From assembly GCA_030533445.1 (NCBI GenBank), contig CM060082.1, forward strand, positions 35,217,317 to 35,281,316: a stretch of 64,000 nt of DNA. Direction: 5' to 3'. Each line of letters begins with the position of its first letter. The first letter of the stretch is position 1. Under the pieces are notes generated by a model. The model had not been told where the DNA came from, ran no database searches, and saw only the letters and a list, made by a program, of their open reading frames with translations. Position numbers and translations under genes: made by a program. Source of the stretch: Cyprinodon diabolis (Eukaryota; Chordata; Actinopteri; Cyprinodontiformes; Cyprinodontidae). Shown in pieces: positions 13,401 through 25,015 of this stretch.

Positions 13401-14161
13401 GTACCGATATTGTATTGACATGCTCAACTTTAATTTCACAAGCTTGCTACAGTTCAGAAACTACACTGCAACTATTTGTAGTCTTGACTTTTGATCAAAA
13501 GCTTATTGAATACAAATTCCCTCTGTTGGAGGTGGCATAAACCTTTTTGGAGCATTAACTTTGCTTAGTCTGTTTTTATCTTGCAAGTACTCAGACATAT
13601 ATGGTGTCAATTTTCTGCCAAATTACTCCTATGAGCAGCTGTTTTTTTTTTTTGGTATTATGTATATTTGTTTTTGGACTTTCCTTCTGTTGACTTTTGG
13701 ATTGATAAAATCTGCAAGAACCCATCTCTGTCTCCTCTGCATTTGGGTCCTCAACCAAGAGAATAATCTTTGGAAGGTTTGCATGGTTGTTTATATATTT
13801 TAAAGTAATTTCTCAATAAAATAGAAAATGAAATGAATGAAACAAAAATAGATTTTGAAATATGTCTAAACTTAGCCAGATTTTATGAAACTGGTAAAAA
13901 GAATAAACAGCATACATTTATTCTAAATTCAGTTAGTTTTCTACACACACAAATGAACTTAAATGACATCTAGTTTTAACATAAGGGCATTAATATATCA
14001 TTTACTGAAGCAGTAACATTTCTTGGAAGCTATCTCTGGAATTAAAAAGTGCGAATATGGGAATACAATTATACCAGAACTTCATTTGGGAGGCCACTCA
14101 TGTTGCATGACACCTGGTAGCTGAGATTCTCCCGTTTTATCCTAGGGATGCTCTACCAGGA
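10421..14161. other. No recognisable gene
   Basis: About 3.7 kb of AT-rich sequence without identified repeats or convincing exons. A 24-nt stretch at about 12052-12075 ending in CAG then GTACAT was considered as a micro-exon and not accepted. Confidence 0.4.
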
Positions 14162-14804
14162 TTAAAGCTGAAGTCTGTAAGTTTTTAAGAATCACTTTTT
14201 TGTCATATTGGCTAAAACTGTCCCTATGCCCAAACAGCAGGACATGTGATATGTAACCTGTTAAAAAAAACTGCTTCAATTGGTCCCGCATACTGCCTGT
14301 ATTTCAATCTGGAAAGAATAATTCGGGACGAGTCAAAACAACCAACCACAGCCAGAGGAGCGTCTGATGGAGTGTCAATCACAGCTCACACACGCTGAAT
14401 CCCACCCCCCCCTCTCACCGCTTAACCTGCCGCTGCCGCCCGGCTGCCGCAGTCAGGAGGACGCGCGTGGAAGTCATGGCGGAGCAACAGCCACCAGCGA
14501 AAGAGAAACTGCACTTACTGCCCCTGCTGACAACTGCTTACACGGCAAACTTTGGTATAACCAGCATCTTATATCTAGCTGCTTGGAGGTGAGTGTTATC
14601 GCTCTTACCGGTTCACACTCCATGCCGCGTACGCTGCTTGGACGCTTCTGGTCGCATGCGGTAGCCGCGCAGATGCTGTGAGAGGGGTGAAGCTTGTAGG
14701 TAGGCTTGTAGCAGAGAGGGTGGGGGAGTGGCGTTAAACCTGTTTTTCTTCAAATTTTCAGTCGAAGTCTGCTCTCTTCTCAATGTTACAGACTGCAGCT
14801 TTAA
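14162..14804 (+). mobile_element. TTAA-flanked non-autonomous DNA element, copy 2
   Basis: A 643-bp unit in reverse orientation to copy 1, bounded by TTAA at 14162-14165 and 14801-14804, with the same inverted termini (AGCTGAAGTCTGTAAG / ACAGACTGCAGCT). It includes the same GC-rich core and exon-like frame. It abuts the 5' side of a CR1-like LINE fragment. Confidence 0.75.
14476..14588 (+). other. Exon-like ORF inside TTAA element, copy 2
   Basis: ATG at 14476 in the context GAAGTCATGG opens 37 codons beginning MAEQQPPAKEKLHLL, ending at AG with GTGAGT at 14589. It is collinear with the minus-strand ORF at 1969-2081: same length, same start and donor. Differences from copy 1 keep the frame open. 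The encoded N-terminus has a short basic start and a hydrophobic end (ITSILYLAAW). No known family is recognised. Confidence 0.5.
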
Positions 14805-14904
14805 CTGAAGGCTCAATACAGCCCAGTACGGTTGTATACGGGACCATATTTTGGGCCCTGGTGCACAATCATATTCGAACAAAATGGGTGTATTCCCAAC
14901 GCTG

Positions 14905-15640
14905 CTCACCAATGAACCGGCCCACTTTAGACCAGTCACCCTGACCTCTCACCTGATGAAGACCATGGAGCACCTTAACTTACTGACGCACCGTGGTGAG
15001 CCCCCCTGGGCGCTCACCCACCTGGAGACCACTGGGAGGGCAGTGAGAGTCATGTTCTTTGACTTTTCTAGTTCTTTCAACACCATCAGACCAGAGCTGC
15101 TAAGGGGGAAACTGGAGGACGCTGGAGTGGACAGACATCTTGCTGCCTGGATCAACTACCTCACCGAAATACCTAGGTGTTCATGTCAATAATAAACTGG
15201 GTTGGACTCATAACACAGATGCCCTGTATAAGAAGGGCCAGAGCCGGCTCCATCCCCTGAGGAGGTCTTGGTCCTTTAGAGTGAGCAGGCCGCTGCTTAA
15301 ATTCTTCTATGACTCTGGTGGCATCAGCCCTCCTCTGCACTGTTGTCTGCTGGGCCCCTGACTGCTCAGAGCAGGACAGAAAGAGACTGAACAAACTGGT
15401 GAGAAAGGCCGTTTCTGTCCCAGGCTGTACTCTGGACTCAGTGGAGGAAGTGGCTGAAAGGAGGGTGCTGTCCAAGCTTATATCCAACATGGACAACTTC
15501 TCTCACTCCCTTCACCTGTAGTGGAGCTGAGCAACTCCTTTCGAGAAAGACTTTTACACCCGATTTGTAAAAAGGAGCGCTACTGCAGGTCATTAATCCC
15601 TGCTGCAACCAGAGTTTATAATGCGACACTACAACTGCAA
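14905..15640 (+). pseudogene. CR1-like reverse transcriptase fragments
   Basis: Successive frames show FRPVTLTSHLMKTMEHL, then VRVMFFDFSSSFNTIRPELL (motif A region with the catalytic Asp), then after a deletion near 15170 the C-terminal part: YLGVHVNNKLGWTHNTDALY, KGQSRLHPLRR, DRKRLNKLVRKA, LDSVEEVAERRVLSKL. This C-terminal signature is common to CR1/Rex1-type LINEs in fish. Frameshifts separate the pieces, and motif C is lost in the deletion. No function remains. Confidence 0.8.
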
Positions 15641-15729
15641 TAACTCGTGAAATATATAATTTGCAATTACTATATATTACCCTGTGCAAAAACCAGTTTT
15701 TTAAATATTTGATACCTAGTGCAATAACT

Positions 15730-15752
15730 ATATATACCATATATATATATAC

Positions 15753-15783
<31 letters not shown>
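15730..15783. repeat. TA microsatellite, left part
   Basis: A TA dinucleotide array with one CG interruption. It continues at 17396-17453 on the other side of the Tc1 element. Confidence 0.95.
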
Positions 15784-15786
<3 letters not shown>

Positions 15787-15985
15787 GTGCTGGTCATAAA
15801 ATTAGAATATCATGAAAAAGTAGATTGATTTCAGTAATTCCATTTAAAAAGTGAAACTTGTATATTATATTCATACATTACATACAAACTCATATATTTC
15901 AGATGTTTATTTTGTTTAATTTTGATGATTACAAATGACAACAAATGAAAATCTCAAATTCATCATATCAGAAAATTAGAATATT
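15784..15985 (+). repeat. Tc1 terminal inverted repeat, left arm
   Basis: A 202-bp arm whose reverse complement is found at 17194-17395 with no difference seen. The transposase presumably binds sites near its outer end. Confidence 0.95.
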
Positions 15986-16071
15986 ACTGAAGACCAATAA
16001 AAACAAAGGATTTATAGAAATGTTGGCCAACTGAAAAGTATGAACATGAAAAGTATGAGCATGTACAGCAC

Positions 16072-17076
16072 TCAGTATTTAGTTGGGCCTCCTTTGGCCT
16101 GTATTACTGCAGCAATGCGGCGTGGCATGGAGTCGATCAGTCTGTGGCACTGCTCAGGTGTTATGATAGCCCAGGTTGCTCTAATAGTGGCTTTTAGCTC
16201 TTCTGAATTGTTGGGTCTGGTGTATTGCATCTTCTTCTTCACAATACCCCATAGATTTTCTATGGGGTTAAGGTCAGGAGAGTTTGCTGGCCAATTAAGA
16301 ACAGGGATACCATGGTCCTTCAACCAGGTACTGGTAGCTTTGGCACTGTGTGCAGGTGCCAAGTCCTGTTGGAAAATGAAATCTGCATCTCCAAAAAGTT
16401 GGTCAGCTGCAGGAAGCATGAAGTGCTCTAAAACTTCCTGGTATGTGGCTGCGTTGACCCTGGACCTCAGAAAACACAATGGACCAACACCAGCAGATGA
16501 CATGGCACCCCAAACCATCACTGACTGTGGAAACTTTACACTGGACTTCAAGCAACGTGGATGAAGTGCCTCTCTTCTTTTCCTCCAGACTCTGGGACCT
16601 TGATTTCCAAAGGAAATGCAAAATTTACTTTCATCAGAGAACATGACTTTGGACCACTCACCAGCAGTCCAGTCCTGTTTCTCTTTAGCCCAGGCAAGAC
16701 GCTTCTGACGCTGTCTGTGGTTCAAGAGTGGCTTGACACAAGGAATGCGACAGCAGAAACCCATGTCTTTCATACGTCTGTGTGTGGTGGTTCTTGAAGC
16801 ACTCACTCCAGCTGCAGTCCACTCTTTGTGAATCTCCCCCACATTTTTGAATGGGTTTTGTTTCACAATCCTCTCCAGGGTGCGGTTATCTCTCTTGCTT
16901 GTACACTTTTTTCGACCACATCTTTTCCTTCCCTTCGCCTCTCTATTAATGTGCTTGGACACTGAGCTCTGTGAACAGCCAGCCTCTTTAGCGATGACCT
17001 TTTGTGTCTTGCCCTCCTTGTGCAAGGTGTCGATGGTCGTCTTTTGGACAACTGTCAAGTCAGCAGTCTTCCCCAT
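16072..17076 (-). CDS. Tc1 family DDE transposase (DD34E), 334 aa
   Basis: A cut-and-paste transposase acting in the nucleus on its own inverted repeats, inserting at TA. I chose the Met at 17076 (MGKTADLTVVQKTTI) because Tc1 proteins start there; an upstream in-frame Met at 17112 adds 12 residues. Residues ~1-110 form the paired-type DNA-binding region, with helix-turn-helix KVIAKEAGCSQSSVSKHI and a GRKK linker. The catalytic triad is D148 (MFSDESKF), D238 (IFQQDLAPAHSA) and E273 (SPDLNPIENLW). The D238-E273 spacing has exactly 34 residues between, the DD34E signature. The glycine-containing segment MVWGAMSSAGVGPL lies between. The length is normal for the family, with no stop or frameshift. 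The QDL in place of the commoner QDN occurs in some Tc1 families. Activity is inferred, not shown. Confidence 0.95.
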   Translation of the reverse strand: MGKTADLTVVQKTTIDTLHKEGKTQKVIAKEAGCSQSSVSKHINREAKGRKRCGRKKCTSKRDNRTLERIVKQNPFKNVGEIHKEWTAAGVSASRTTTHRRMKDMGFCCRIPCVKPLLNHRQRQKRLAWAKEKQDWTAGEWSKVMFSDESKFCISFGNQGPRVWRKRREALHPRCLKSSVKFPQSVMVWGAMSSAGVGPLCFLRSRVNAATYQEVLEHFMLPAADQLFGDADFIFQQDLAPAHSAKATSTWLKDHGIPVLNWPANSPDLNPIENLWGIVKKKMQYTRPNNSEELKATIRATWAIITPEQCHRLIDSMPRRIAAVIQAKGGPTKY

Positions 17077-17193
17077 GATTGTGTAGCCTATAGAACTAGA
17101 CTGAAAGACCATTTAAAGGCTTTTGCAGGTGGTTTGAGTTAATTAGCTGATTAGAGTGTGGCACCAGGGGCCATCAATTTTGAACCTTTTCAC

Positions 17194-17392
17194 AATATTC
17201 TAATTTTCTGATATGATGAATTTGAGATTTTCATTTGTTGTCATTTGTAATCATCAAAATTAAACAAAATAAACATCTGAAATATATGAGTTTGTATGTA
17301 ATGTATGAATATAATATACAAGTTTCACTTTTTAAATGGAATTACTGAAATCAATCTACTTTTTCATGATATTCTAATTTTATGACCAGCAC

Positions 17393-17395
<3 letters not shown>
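17194..17395 (-). repeat. Tc1 terminal inverted repeat, right arm
   Basis: A 202-bp arm ending ACCAGCACCTG immediately before TA (17396-17397). It is the inverted copy of 15784-15985. Confidence 0.95.

Positions 17396-17453
<58 letters not shown>
17396..17453. repeat. TA microsatellite, right part
   Basis: The continuation of the TA array at 15730-15783, ending with ACATATACATATATAG. Confidence 0.95.
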
Positions 17454-17545
17454 GTAGTGTGAATGAGAAAGATTATAGTAGTAGAGTAGAGTTAAAGCTA
17501 AATTTCTCCATTGTGAGATCAATAAAGTAAATCAATCAATCAGTC

Positions 17546-20500
17546 TTCTGCCTCAAACACATCAAATCATCACTTATAGAAAATAATAAACAATCAAACT
17601 TTTCCATATTTCCAATCACAGGATTTCATACATTTCATACATATGTACATTTCATTACCAAGAAATTGTCCTAACCAAAATGTTACCGGTACATCTGAAA
17701 ACATACATTCTACAAGCTAAGAATTAGGAATGTTAATTTAAAATGATCAGTCCAAAGCAAGGCTTTAATTCTAGTTCTGCACACCTTTGGTCACTCTCTG
17801 TACTCGAAAAAGTAATCATTGTTTGCAACGGACAGAGACCAAAACATAATGGTAAGTTAAATAACTACTGAATCTGCAATTAAATAATACACTTCATCAG
17901 TCGGTGTCTTGGTCCTGACATTTTTTACCTCTGGGATCTTATTTAAACAAATTTTAAATAGGATGGATTTATTTAGTTCCAGGTTTAATTTATAGCCAAT
18001 CTTATGCTCGATTACTGCTTGCCAATATATGCATCACTAGCCATTACTGGCTTGTAGTCATTGAGGAAAGTGACTTTTCGGTCACATCTCTGCGGATAGT
18101 GAAAGAACCAGAGAAGTAAATGTGAGAGCATGAGTGCTGTCACAGGCAGGACAAGTTTAACGCTCAGTAATCATTACTTTAACCCCCAGTGGATTTAAAA
18201 CTCTCAGCTCTCATCTGTGGGATGAATAAAACTCCAGAAAAGCAAGGCTCTGCATTTCTTGAGCCCTCAAGGTTATGCCACAAGGAGTGCTTGGTCTTCA
18301 TCCTGGTGTCACAATAAACAAATTAATTCAGGCTTTGGCTGCTTTTTTCGTACAACACTTGGTGACACTAATCATAAATTTCCCAGTGATAATAATAATA
18401 ATTGGCCCCGCTAATCCTTCCATATATTTGTAATTAACTGGCGGAAAGTTTATCGCCATGAGCACAGGGATGAATTGAGTTATTCTTGGGGGGAAAATAA
18501 TTTTCTGCAGTGTCAAGGATTTTTAGATGCACACTCACACACACACATACATTCGAGACAATTGTGTGAGCTGGGAGGCAGATTAATTTATAGAGTGCGT
18601 GGGCTTTACTGTGTATATTTGTGTGTGTGGGGTGGAATGTGGGGATGGGGGAAGAGTGATGTCCCAGGGCAGAGAGGTCAGGTGTGCTGCATGAGTTGTG
18701 AGCAACGTACAAGTTTGCAAAACTCCTTCCATTTCTGTGCTAAACTTTTTTGCATAACTTACTAAAGGAGAGGACTATGTTTATTTGCAATATCAAAAGC
18801 TGCCTCCTTCCTTAGGGTTGCTTTTGCTTTTATACATTCATGACATGTTTGCACTCTAGTGGTAAACCTTGGTTATATATATATATATATGTGTGGTCCG
18901 TGTCAAATATGCATTTAGATTGTATTAAGACTGGGGAAAGTGTGATGGAATTTCACAGCAACAATCTTCAAGAAGTTAAAGAGAATAGAACCTGGATAAC
19001 CCTAAAAATCTCCTTGGCATCCCACATCCCTGCAAAAAATACTTTGAGAAACTTGAATGTGAGCAACTTTAGATTAATAAAACAACTGTAGAATGCATGA
19101 TCAAACTCCCATGGCCCCATTGTTTCCTAGCCACAGTCAAGATCTTGTCCACTGCTCAAGTACACAATTCACAATTACTCTTTTTAAAGCCTTTCTCTGT
19201 TTTGAAAGTCATTTAAAATGTTCCTTTCTCTAAAAAGCACAATTCATGTTTGCTCTAAAATCAATGGACTTAACCAGAGAGACTACAGAAGATTTGGAAA
19301 GGCAAAGACAGTGATATGGGGAGCTTTTTGAGGTCTATAATTGAACATCCTTCAATTGAAACTGAAGTCACATGAAGAAGAAAGACCGACGCAAAAAGAA
19401 GACTGGCTGCCTGGTTATAAAGTTGGCAAACGAACTGAAAAACTGTGACATCACTATCATGACAGCAGTGACTGATTTCATGACAAGGATCGGAACTGAG
19501 GCAACAACTCTGAGCAATATCTTTGGTTGAAAAGCTAAACCAGCTGTAAGCAAGAATAATAGAACTCAGACTTTTTGGCTGTGTGTTGGTGGCCTTTCAC
19601 TGCTGGAAAAGTTAACAGTCCTCTCAAATCAGTCTGTCATGATTAATAATCACAGCTATGCTGATTCCACCTCCACACATCCTGCTACCACTGCATCATC
19701 ACATCACAGATTTTACAATCGTCACTCTGGTGTCAAGCAGGGTTGAAAAAAAAAATCAGGCCTTTCATCATATCTGGGTGTCAGTATCAGAAAGGCAGGC
19801 TGTTGATGACCTAAAGAGAGGCGTAACTCCTCCTGGTTTGTTTTAGGTAACAACTAGCATTATCTCACAACCCAGGCCGAAGTACATTGACATTATCTTA
19901 CCAGTTACCAAATTCTCTTTTTTAGAGTCACTATCTTCAACAAAAAAACTGCAGGAAAAACAGAGAAAGACAGTGGTATAAATCACTAGGATGGGCCACC
20001 ACTGATAAGAGCTATCAGCCCAAAAGTTTGGGTGCAATGAGCTTTGCTGACAGGATTAGTGGAAGAAGGAGGATTAGTTTTGTTTTTCTTTTAAAGGAAA
20101 GTACAGAGCCTATTTCTGAGTCAAAGAGTCACTTTCCTTTTTGCAGAGCTGCTGGATCAATGGGATCAACACGCTATGATTGCCTCATTGATGGTAGATT
20201 GTTTGTCTCATGGGGCATGGTTGTCAACTTATTTCTTTCATATAATCTTAAGGGGGACAGTGAGGTCAAAACTGATTGAAAGAAAGTGTATCGATTCAAT
20301 TTTAATTTTCAGTTGGAGTCCCACACTGTAAGAGAAGCTGTGGGATGGCTGTGTCTTTATGGGACTGTGAGGCCGTTAGAGCCCTACTAAAGCCATTTAG
20401 GCTTATCAGTTCCAGCCAATCATAGCAGCCTCTGTGGAACACTGAGGACCATCCATCACGGGTAAGACAGCGAGACCGAGGACACATTTGTCACCAGATA

Positions 20501-21652
20501 ATGCATTGTGTGGAGAAAAGAAGAGAAAATGACGTGAGAGGATGGTGGCTGTCCTCTTACTGTCCTTTAAGGTCCTGCAATATCTCTGCTTTATGCTCCT
20601 TTTTATTATAAGCCATGAATTATGGGGTGGGCCTGAAACAGAACTCAAACAGATACTTTAAAACCTTCCCACACTTTGACATCCATGTTTTCCTATAAGC
20701 CTTTGCCAAATGCAGCACCAAAAAGGCCAAGACGAATCAAGTGTCCGCCATCGTTACCCAGTGAGAACACCCAGTCACTGGAACAATGCTTTTGATTAAT
20801 GCCTTCAGTTTCCCAGCTGTGAAAAGGGGAGAGGAAGTGGTGGGCCAGAGGATGAGAACAACATGAACGAAAAGAAAAACAAATGATCAAAGAATGGGTG
20901 TGGAAGCTCCTCTTCTATCGGGAGTCCCTCCAGAAGCAACAGCTGTCATTCAGTTGAAAGAGTGACCTGGGAGCGGGACGTGAGGTTACCTCCCGACTCT
21001 GCCAAATGAACCCAGTCTTGACAAAAAAAGCAATGCCACAGCTGAGATTAGAGCAATAATATTTCCACAGAAATGAGGCTCTGTGGCATCAAGGCGCAGT
21101 GCCAGAGAGAGTGGGGTGAAAAGTGGGAAAAACACAGGATATATTCTCAGAGACAGTGTGTTGAATGTCAGCACAATTATATTACCTGTAAGTTGTAGAG
21201 TATGTTTTATTTTATTGCAGCCAATACCATCCTCCCTTTACAGTACGCTGAAAGCAAATATGTAAACCGACTTTAATAAAAGTGTCTGTAAGATAACAGT
21301 TCTTTCTTTTGTGTTGGCAAAAATAAATAAATACAAACTCTGGAAGTTTAATCTCACCAAAAAGCATCTCACAGAGGCAGAAGGACATAAAAAATACCTC
21401 AATAACAAAACAAATAAACCATGTTTGAAGATAAAATAAAACATATAAACATGGAGGCTTAGCAAACTGCATATTGCATGGCCCACTTTTGTGGGTGGTG
21501 TCTTTCCTCACTGAGTATGATGCTGTTTGTGTGAGTAATAGGTACGACATGGCTGTCTTCTCCCTAATAAAAAAAGCATCTCCATTCCATAATGCTGTCG
21601 CCTCCATGTTTTCATCATATAGAGTATTTTGAATGCAGGTGAATGGAATTAC
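17546..21652. other. No recognisable gene
   Basis: About 4.1 kb of unique-looking AT-rich sequence with a short CA tract near 18530 and a short TA tract near 18874. No exon or known repeat could be supported. Confidence 0.4.
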
Positions 21653-21699
21653 ATGTATATATATATATATATTCATATATATATATATATATATATATA

Positions 21700-21749
<50 letters not shown>

Positions 21750-21768
21750 TTATATACATATATATATT
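21653..21768. repeat. TA microsatellite
   Basis: About 115 bp of TA repeats interrupted by TTC/GAA, ending directly at the start of an L2 tail. Confidence 0.95.
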
Positions 21769-22062
21769 GGATCTCTGCTTCTGTCTCCTTGAACCCCAGT
21801 CGGCACTGGCAGATGGCCACTCACACTGAACCTGGTTCTGCTGGGGGTTTCGTCCTGTTAAAAGGGAGTTTTTCCTCTCCATTGTCGCTACAAGCATGCT
21901 TAGTGTGAGGGATTGATTTCGAGTCAATGAGTCAATGCGATAAACAGGTTTTCCTTAGAAAACTTTGAATCAATTTGACTGTATGATCTGGTGAACTATA
22001 AAATGCCATTGAGATGACATGTGTTATGAATTGGCGCTATATAAATAAACTGAATTGAAAAA
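21769..22062 (+). mobile_element. L2-type LINE 3' end (UTR only)
   Basis: This segment matches the 3' UTR of the longer L2 copy at 36064-36371: CTTGAACCCCAGTCGG, TTAAAAGGGAGTTTTTCC, GCTACAAGCATGCTTAGTG and a terminal GCGCTATATAAATAAACTG. It ends in GAATTGAAAAAAAAAA. It is 5'-truncated with no coding part. Confidence 0.85.
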
Positions 22063-23651
22063 AAAAATACATATATATATACAGAAAGCAAAAAAAAACA
22101 TCACTGATTTTTCATAACGTGATATTATAGTGTTTGCAATTACTCTAAATAAGGAAGTAAGCACATTTGGCTAATAAAGCTGTCCTCCTTTGGATGCCAA
22201 CTTGGGTTGTGGAAAGAAAATGATAAGCTGCCGACCTGGGATCCAAGGAGATGCTTTTGTCTTTATCAAACGAAGCTGCTCCACCAACACATATCACATC
22301 GTATTCTTTGAAGCCTTATTCAGACGGGCAGAAATGCAATTCAGCATGCTTTAAAGGTCCAGTGTTGATGGAGAGCCTCAGCCTTACAGCCTTCTCTGAG
22401 CTGCCAAAACATTATACATCGATTACTACTGGTTTTATTTTCAGACCTTAACATAACACATTACTGATTAATATGATATGGTAATCTGAATCCTGAATCT
22501 AGTGACAAGCTCAGTAACAGATTGAAACTTAAATCTTAATCGATACAGTTAAGTTGGTGTGTTGAGTTTCTAATACCAGTAATACTCAGTAACACTCATA
22601 TTTAAAAGCTTCAGCTGCCCCTATCTGAGTATTTTTCACTGCAGGGGTGAATTTGATTCAGGAAAAAAATCGGTGTAGTGTTACTGTATATTCAACTGTT
22701 GCATTCCTGATTGAAGTTTCCAAAATTTTGATTGATCAGGGCATAAGTATGTACCAAGCTCCTTTTCTTGAAACAGGGAAATAGAGACATTCTTGTTTTA
22801 AATGTCTTAGCTTCCAAACTGGCTGCTTGTTTTTCTTTGGGCTCTAAAACCTGATAATGTGACCAAATGTAATCTCTAAGCAAGGTGCACATATAATTAT
22901 GTCTCTAAAATAAGCAGAACAGCGGGCATATTGTATTCAGAAAATATGCTAATCATCAGAGTGTGCAGAAACCTGGGAGGAGGATTTGTAAATGTGATTA
23001 CTTATCACCACAAATGTAAGAAATGTCATTAATCAAATTTGAAATGGATTGTGGGTTCAGTTTTCGCATATAGATTTACCACATATGAACGTCAGGTCCA
23101 AAACTACACCCAAAAATGTGGTTATTTTACCAACAAGCAGGCAAAGGTGTGATGACAAAAGATAGGGAATATTTTATGAGTGTGTAATTTGGATAGTAAG
23201 AAGTAAGACATTTATCAAGCAATGATATTTTTCAGCAGCATACTACTTTTTTTTTAAAACTTGCAACATTACATGTTATTTTAGCTGGATGCATTGTTCC
23301 ACTCCATGATTGGACTATATGGTATACACTCAAGAAACATTCATTTAAGAGGTGGGAGAACTGTGAGGGACCTTGCACTTATCTACTTTTAATCATGATC
23401 ATCAGATTGAGTGGTAAAGAGTCTAAATTCTGTCTTTTGAAAATTTGTAATTAACTGCAGCCCCATGAATTTGAAGATACTATTTCCCCCAAAATTAGTG
23501 GAAATCTCGTGGTAAATGAACTTTTATATGATATAATGCAATACATAGCGTCTTTCTGTATTTAACTTTTTTATCACCACTGTCCATACTTCTTTGATCC
23601 TAAAAAATATCCAAACTTCAGGTGCTACTTCCACCTGATCATTTTGGTTAC
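22063..23651. other. No recognisable gene
   Basis: About 1.6 kb with nothing identified. Confidence 0.4.
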
Positions 23652-24166
23652 TTAAAGCTACAGTGTGTAATAATTACAGGGATATACAGTCAGAAATGTA
23701 ATATATTATACATAACTATGTTATTTATCATCATCTACGAGCTTAGCCTTTTAACCATAATATTTGCGTTGCCTTAGAATTCGTTATTTATAATTACATA
23801 GGAGCGGGTCTCGCAGCCATGGAGGCAGACATCTTTGCGCTACGGCAGCGCAGAGCCAACAGACTAGCGATTGCGAGATCGCCCGTTACGCTCGAAAGTA
23901 ACTACGGCAAGTTGAGAGAGATGAACTGAGACGGTACTGAAATCTATACCCTACACAGACTAATGAAATACTATCTGTACAATTATCTATGTAAACAAAC
24001 CTCATCACTTGAGAAGGTAGGTGATAGGACGACGTGGAAGACATTTTGTCCCGTAACGCTCGCCGTACTGTTGGGGGGGAGAAGCGGTGGGGGGGAGATG
24101 TTCATGTTGCTGCAGTCTGCAGTCTGACCGCTAGATGTCGCTAAAAGTTACACACTGTAGCTTTAA
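23652..24166 (+). mobile_element. Second TTAA-flanked non-autonomous DNA element
   Basis: A 515-bp unit bounded by TTAA (23652-23655, 24163-24166) with inverted termini AGCTACAGTGTGTAA / TTACACACTGTAGCT. The arms resemble those of the 1748/14162 family (AGCTGMAGTCTGTAA), but the interior differs. It contains a CpG-rich segment with an ATG-started ORF (23819-23929) and a polyG tract near 24070. This is a related but distinct family. Confidence 0.7.
23819..23929 (+). other. Small ORF within TTAA element
   Basis: ATG in the context CAGCCATGGAGG (a good Kozak match) opens 36 codons, MEADIFALRQRRANRLAIAR and onward, ending in TGA. It is arginine-rich, and its codon use is GC-rich against AT-rich flanks. 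It may be a remnant of the first exon of the parent element. No family is recognised. Confidence 0.35.
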
Positions 24167-24934
24167 GTTATGCATTAGGTATGATGATCATTTGTTGGGG
24201 AAATACTTTTTTCTTCTGCTCTGTCATACTACTCATGAACCATTTACTATTTATTTATTTATTTATTTTGATGGTAAATCAAGCCTTTCTTTCTCTTTCT
24301 GTGAGTGTCAGGAAAGATTATGTGGTTGTCCTTTATGAGTTACAGTGCTTTCAGAAACTGAAATAACACAGAGTGATCACAACAGCTGGAATGATCCAGT
24401 ATCAAAAAGCGTCTCTGACAAGTTTGTGTCAACAAGCCATCAAGCTTTTTTTTTATGCAAATGGATAAGGTCCTTGCTCCTCATTCTTCTGCCTACATCT
24501 TCCCCTCATAGCAATCATACCTGCCATCTATGTGCAGTACTGTTGCAAATTTGGCCCCACTTCTGGGTCCGGACAAAGAAAATGTCATCTTCTCCCCAAA
24601 CTGTCCTTGCTGACAACCAGTCAGCCAAACAACCAATTGGAAGGGCCATTTTGAATGGCTGCTAGTGTAATCCTGATTTAATTCAGGCAATCTGTGTCAT
24701 TTTTGCACCTGTTGTTGATTGCACAGACTTAGCAGACCGCTTGAAATGCATTGACTAATTGCACATGCAAATTAAGCATTCCTTACTTAAGGCCTTTGCA
24801 AAACAAGTGCTGTGTTTTTGCCATAATTTAAAACATACTTAATACATTTTTTATTTTTCTCTTATCAAAGACCTTGAATATCACTCTATTATGGTTGGAC
24901 GTCTTCTGAAACTGAGTCCTTGCTTAGAAACTTC

Positions 24935-25015
24935 TATCCATCTTCAAGCACCTGTCTATCGGGGCTACAAGCTTTTGCCTGTCTCCAGAAGTCTATGGAC
25001 AAAAGTTAGGGTATG
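24935..25015 (+). repeat. Interspersed repeat family A, fragment
   Basis: Contains GCCTGTCTCCAGAAGTCTATGG, matching GCCTATCTCCAGTAGTCTATGG in the longer copy at 30490-30825. Only the outer part survives. Confidence 0.45.

Larger units (their letters stand above)
15784..17395 (-). mobile_element. Complete Tc1 transposon with intact transposase
   Basis: A 1612-bp element flanked by TA, with 202-bp terminal inverted repeats (15784-15985 and 17194-17395) beginning CAGGTGCTGGTCATAAAATT. The two arms match at every base when compared by eye. A single uninterrupted transposase frame lies between them on the minus strand. Arm identity and an open frame indicate a recent insertion and possible activity. 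The target was a TA-rich microsatellite, which offers many TA sites. Confidence 0.95.
14890..17545 (+). mobile_element. CR1/L2-group LINE (Rex1-like), split by Tc1 and TA repeat
   Basis: Reverse-transcriptase remnants at 14905-15640 are followed by a TA microsatellite, the Tc1 at 15784-17395, the rest of the TA repeat, and a tail near 17495-17540 (TTTCTCCATTGTGAGATCAATAAAG then ATCA repeats). That tail is typical of the 3' end of CR1-like fish LINEs. The Tc1 therefore inserted into the LINE's 3' UTR. The 5' portion is missing and the coding part has internal deletions. Confidence 0.7.

Noticed and set aside
16040..16564. 174-codon plus-strand ORF
   Set aside because: It is the antisense shadow of the intact Tc1 transposase frame on the minus strand and has no motif of its own.
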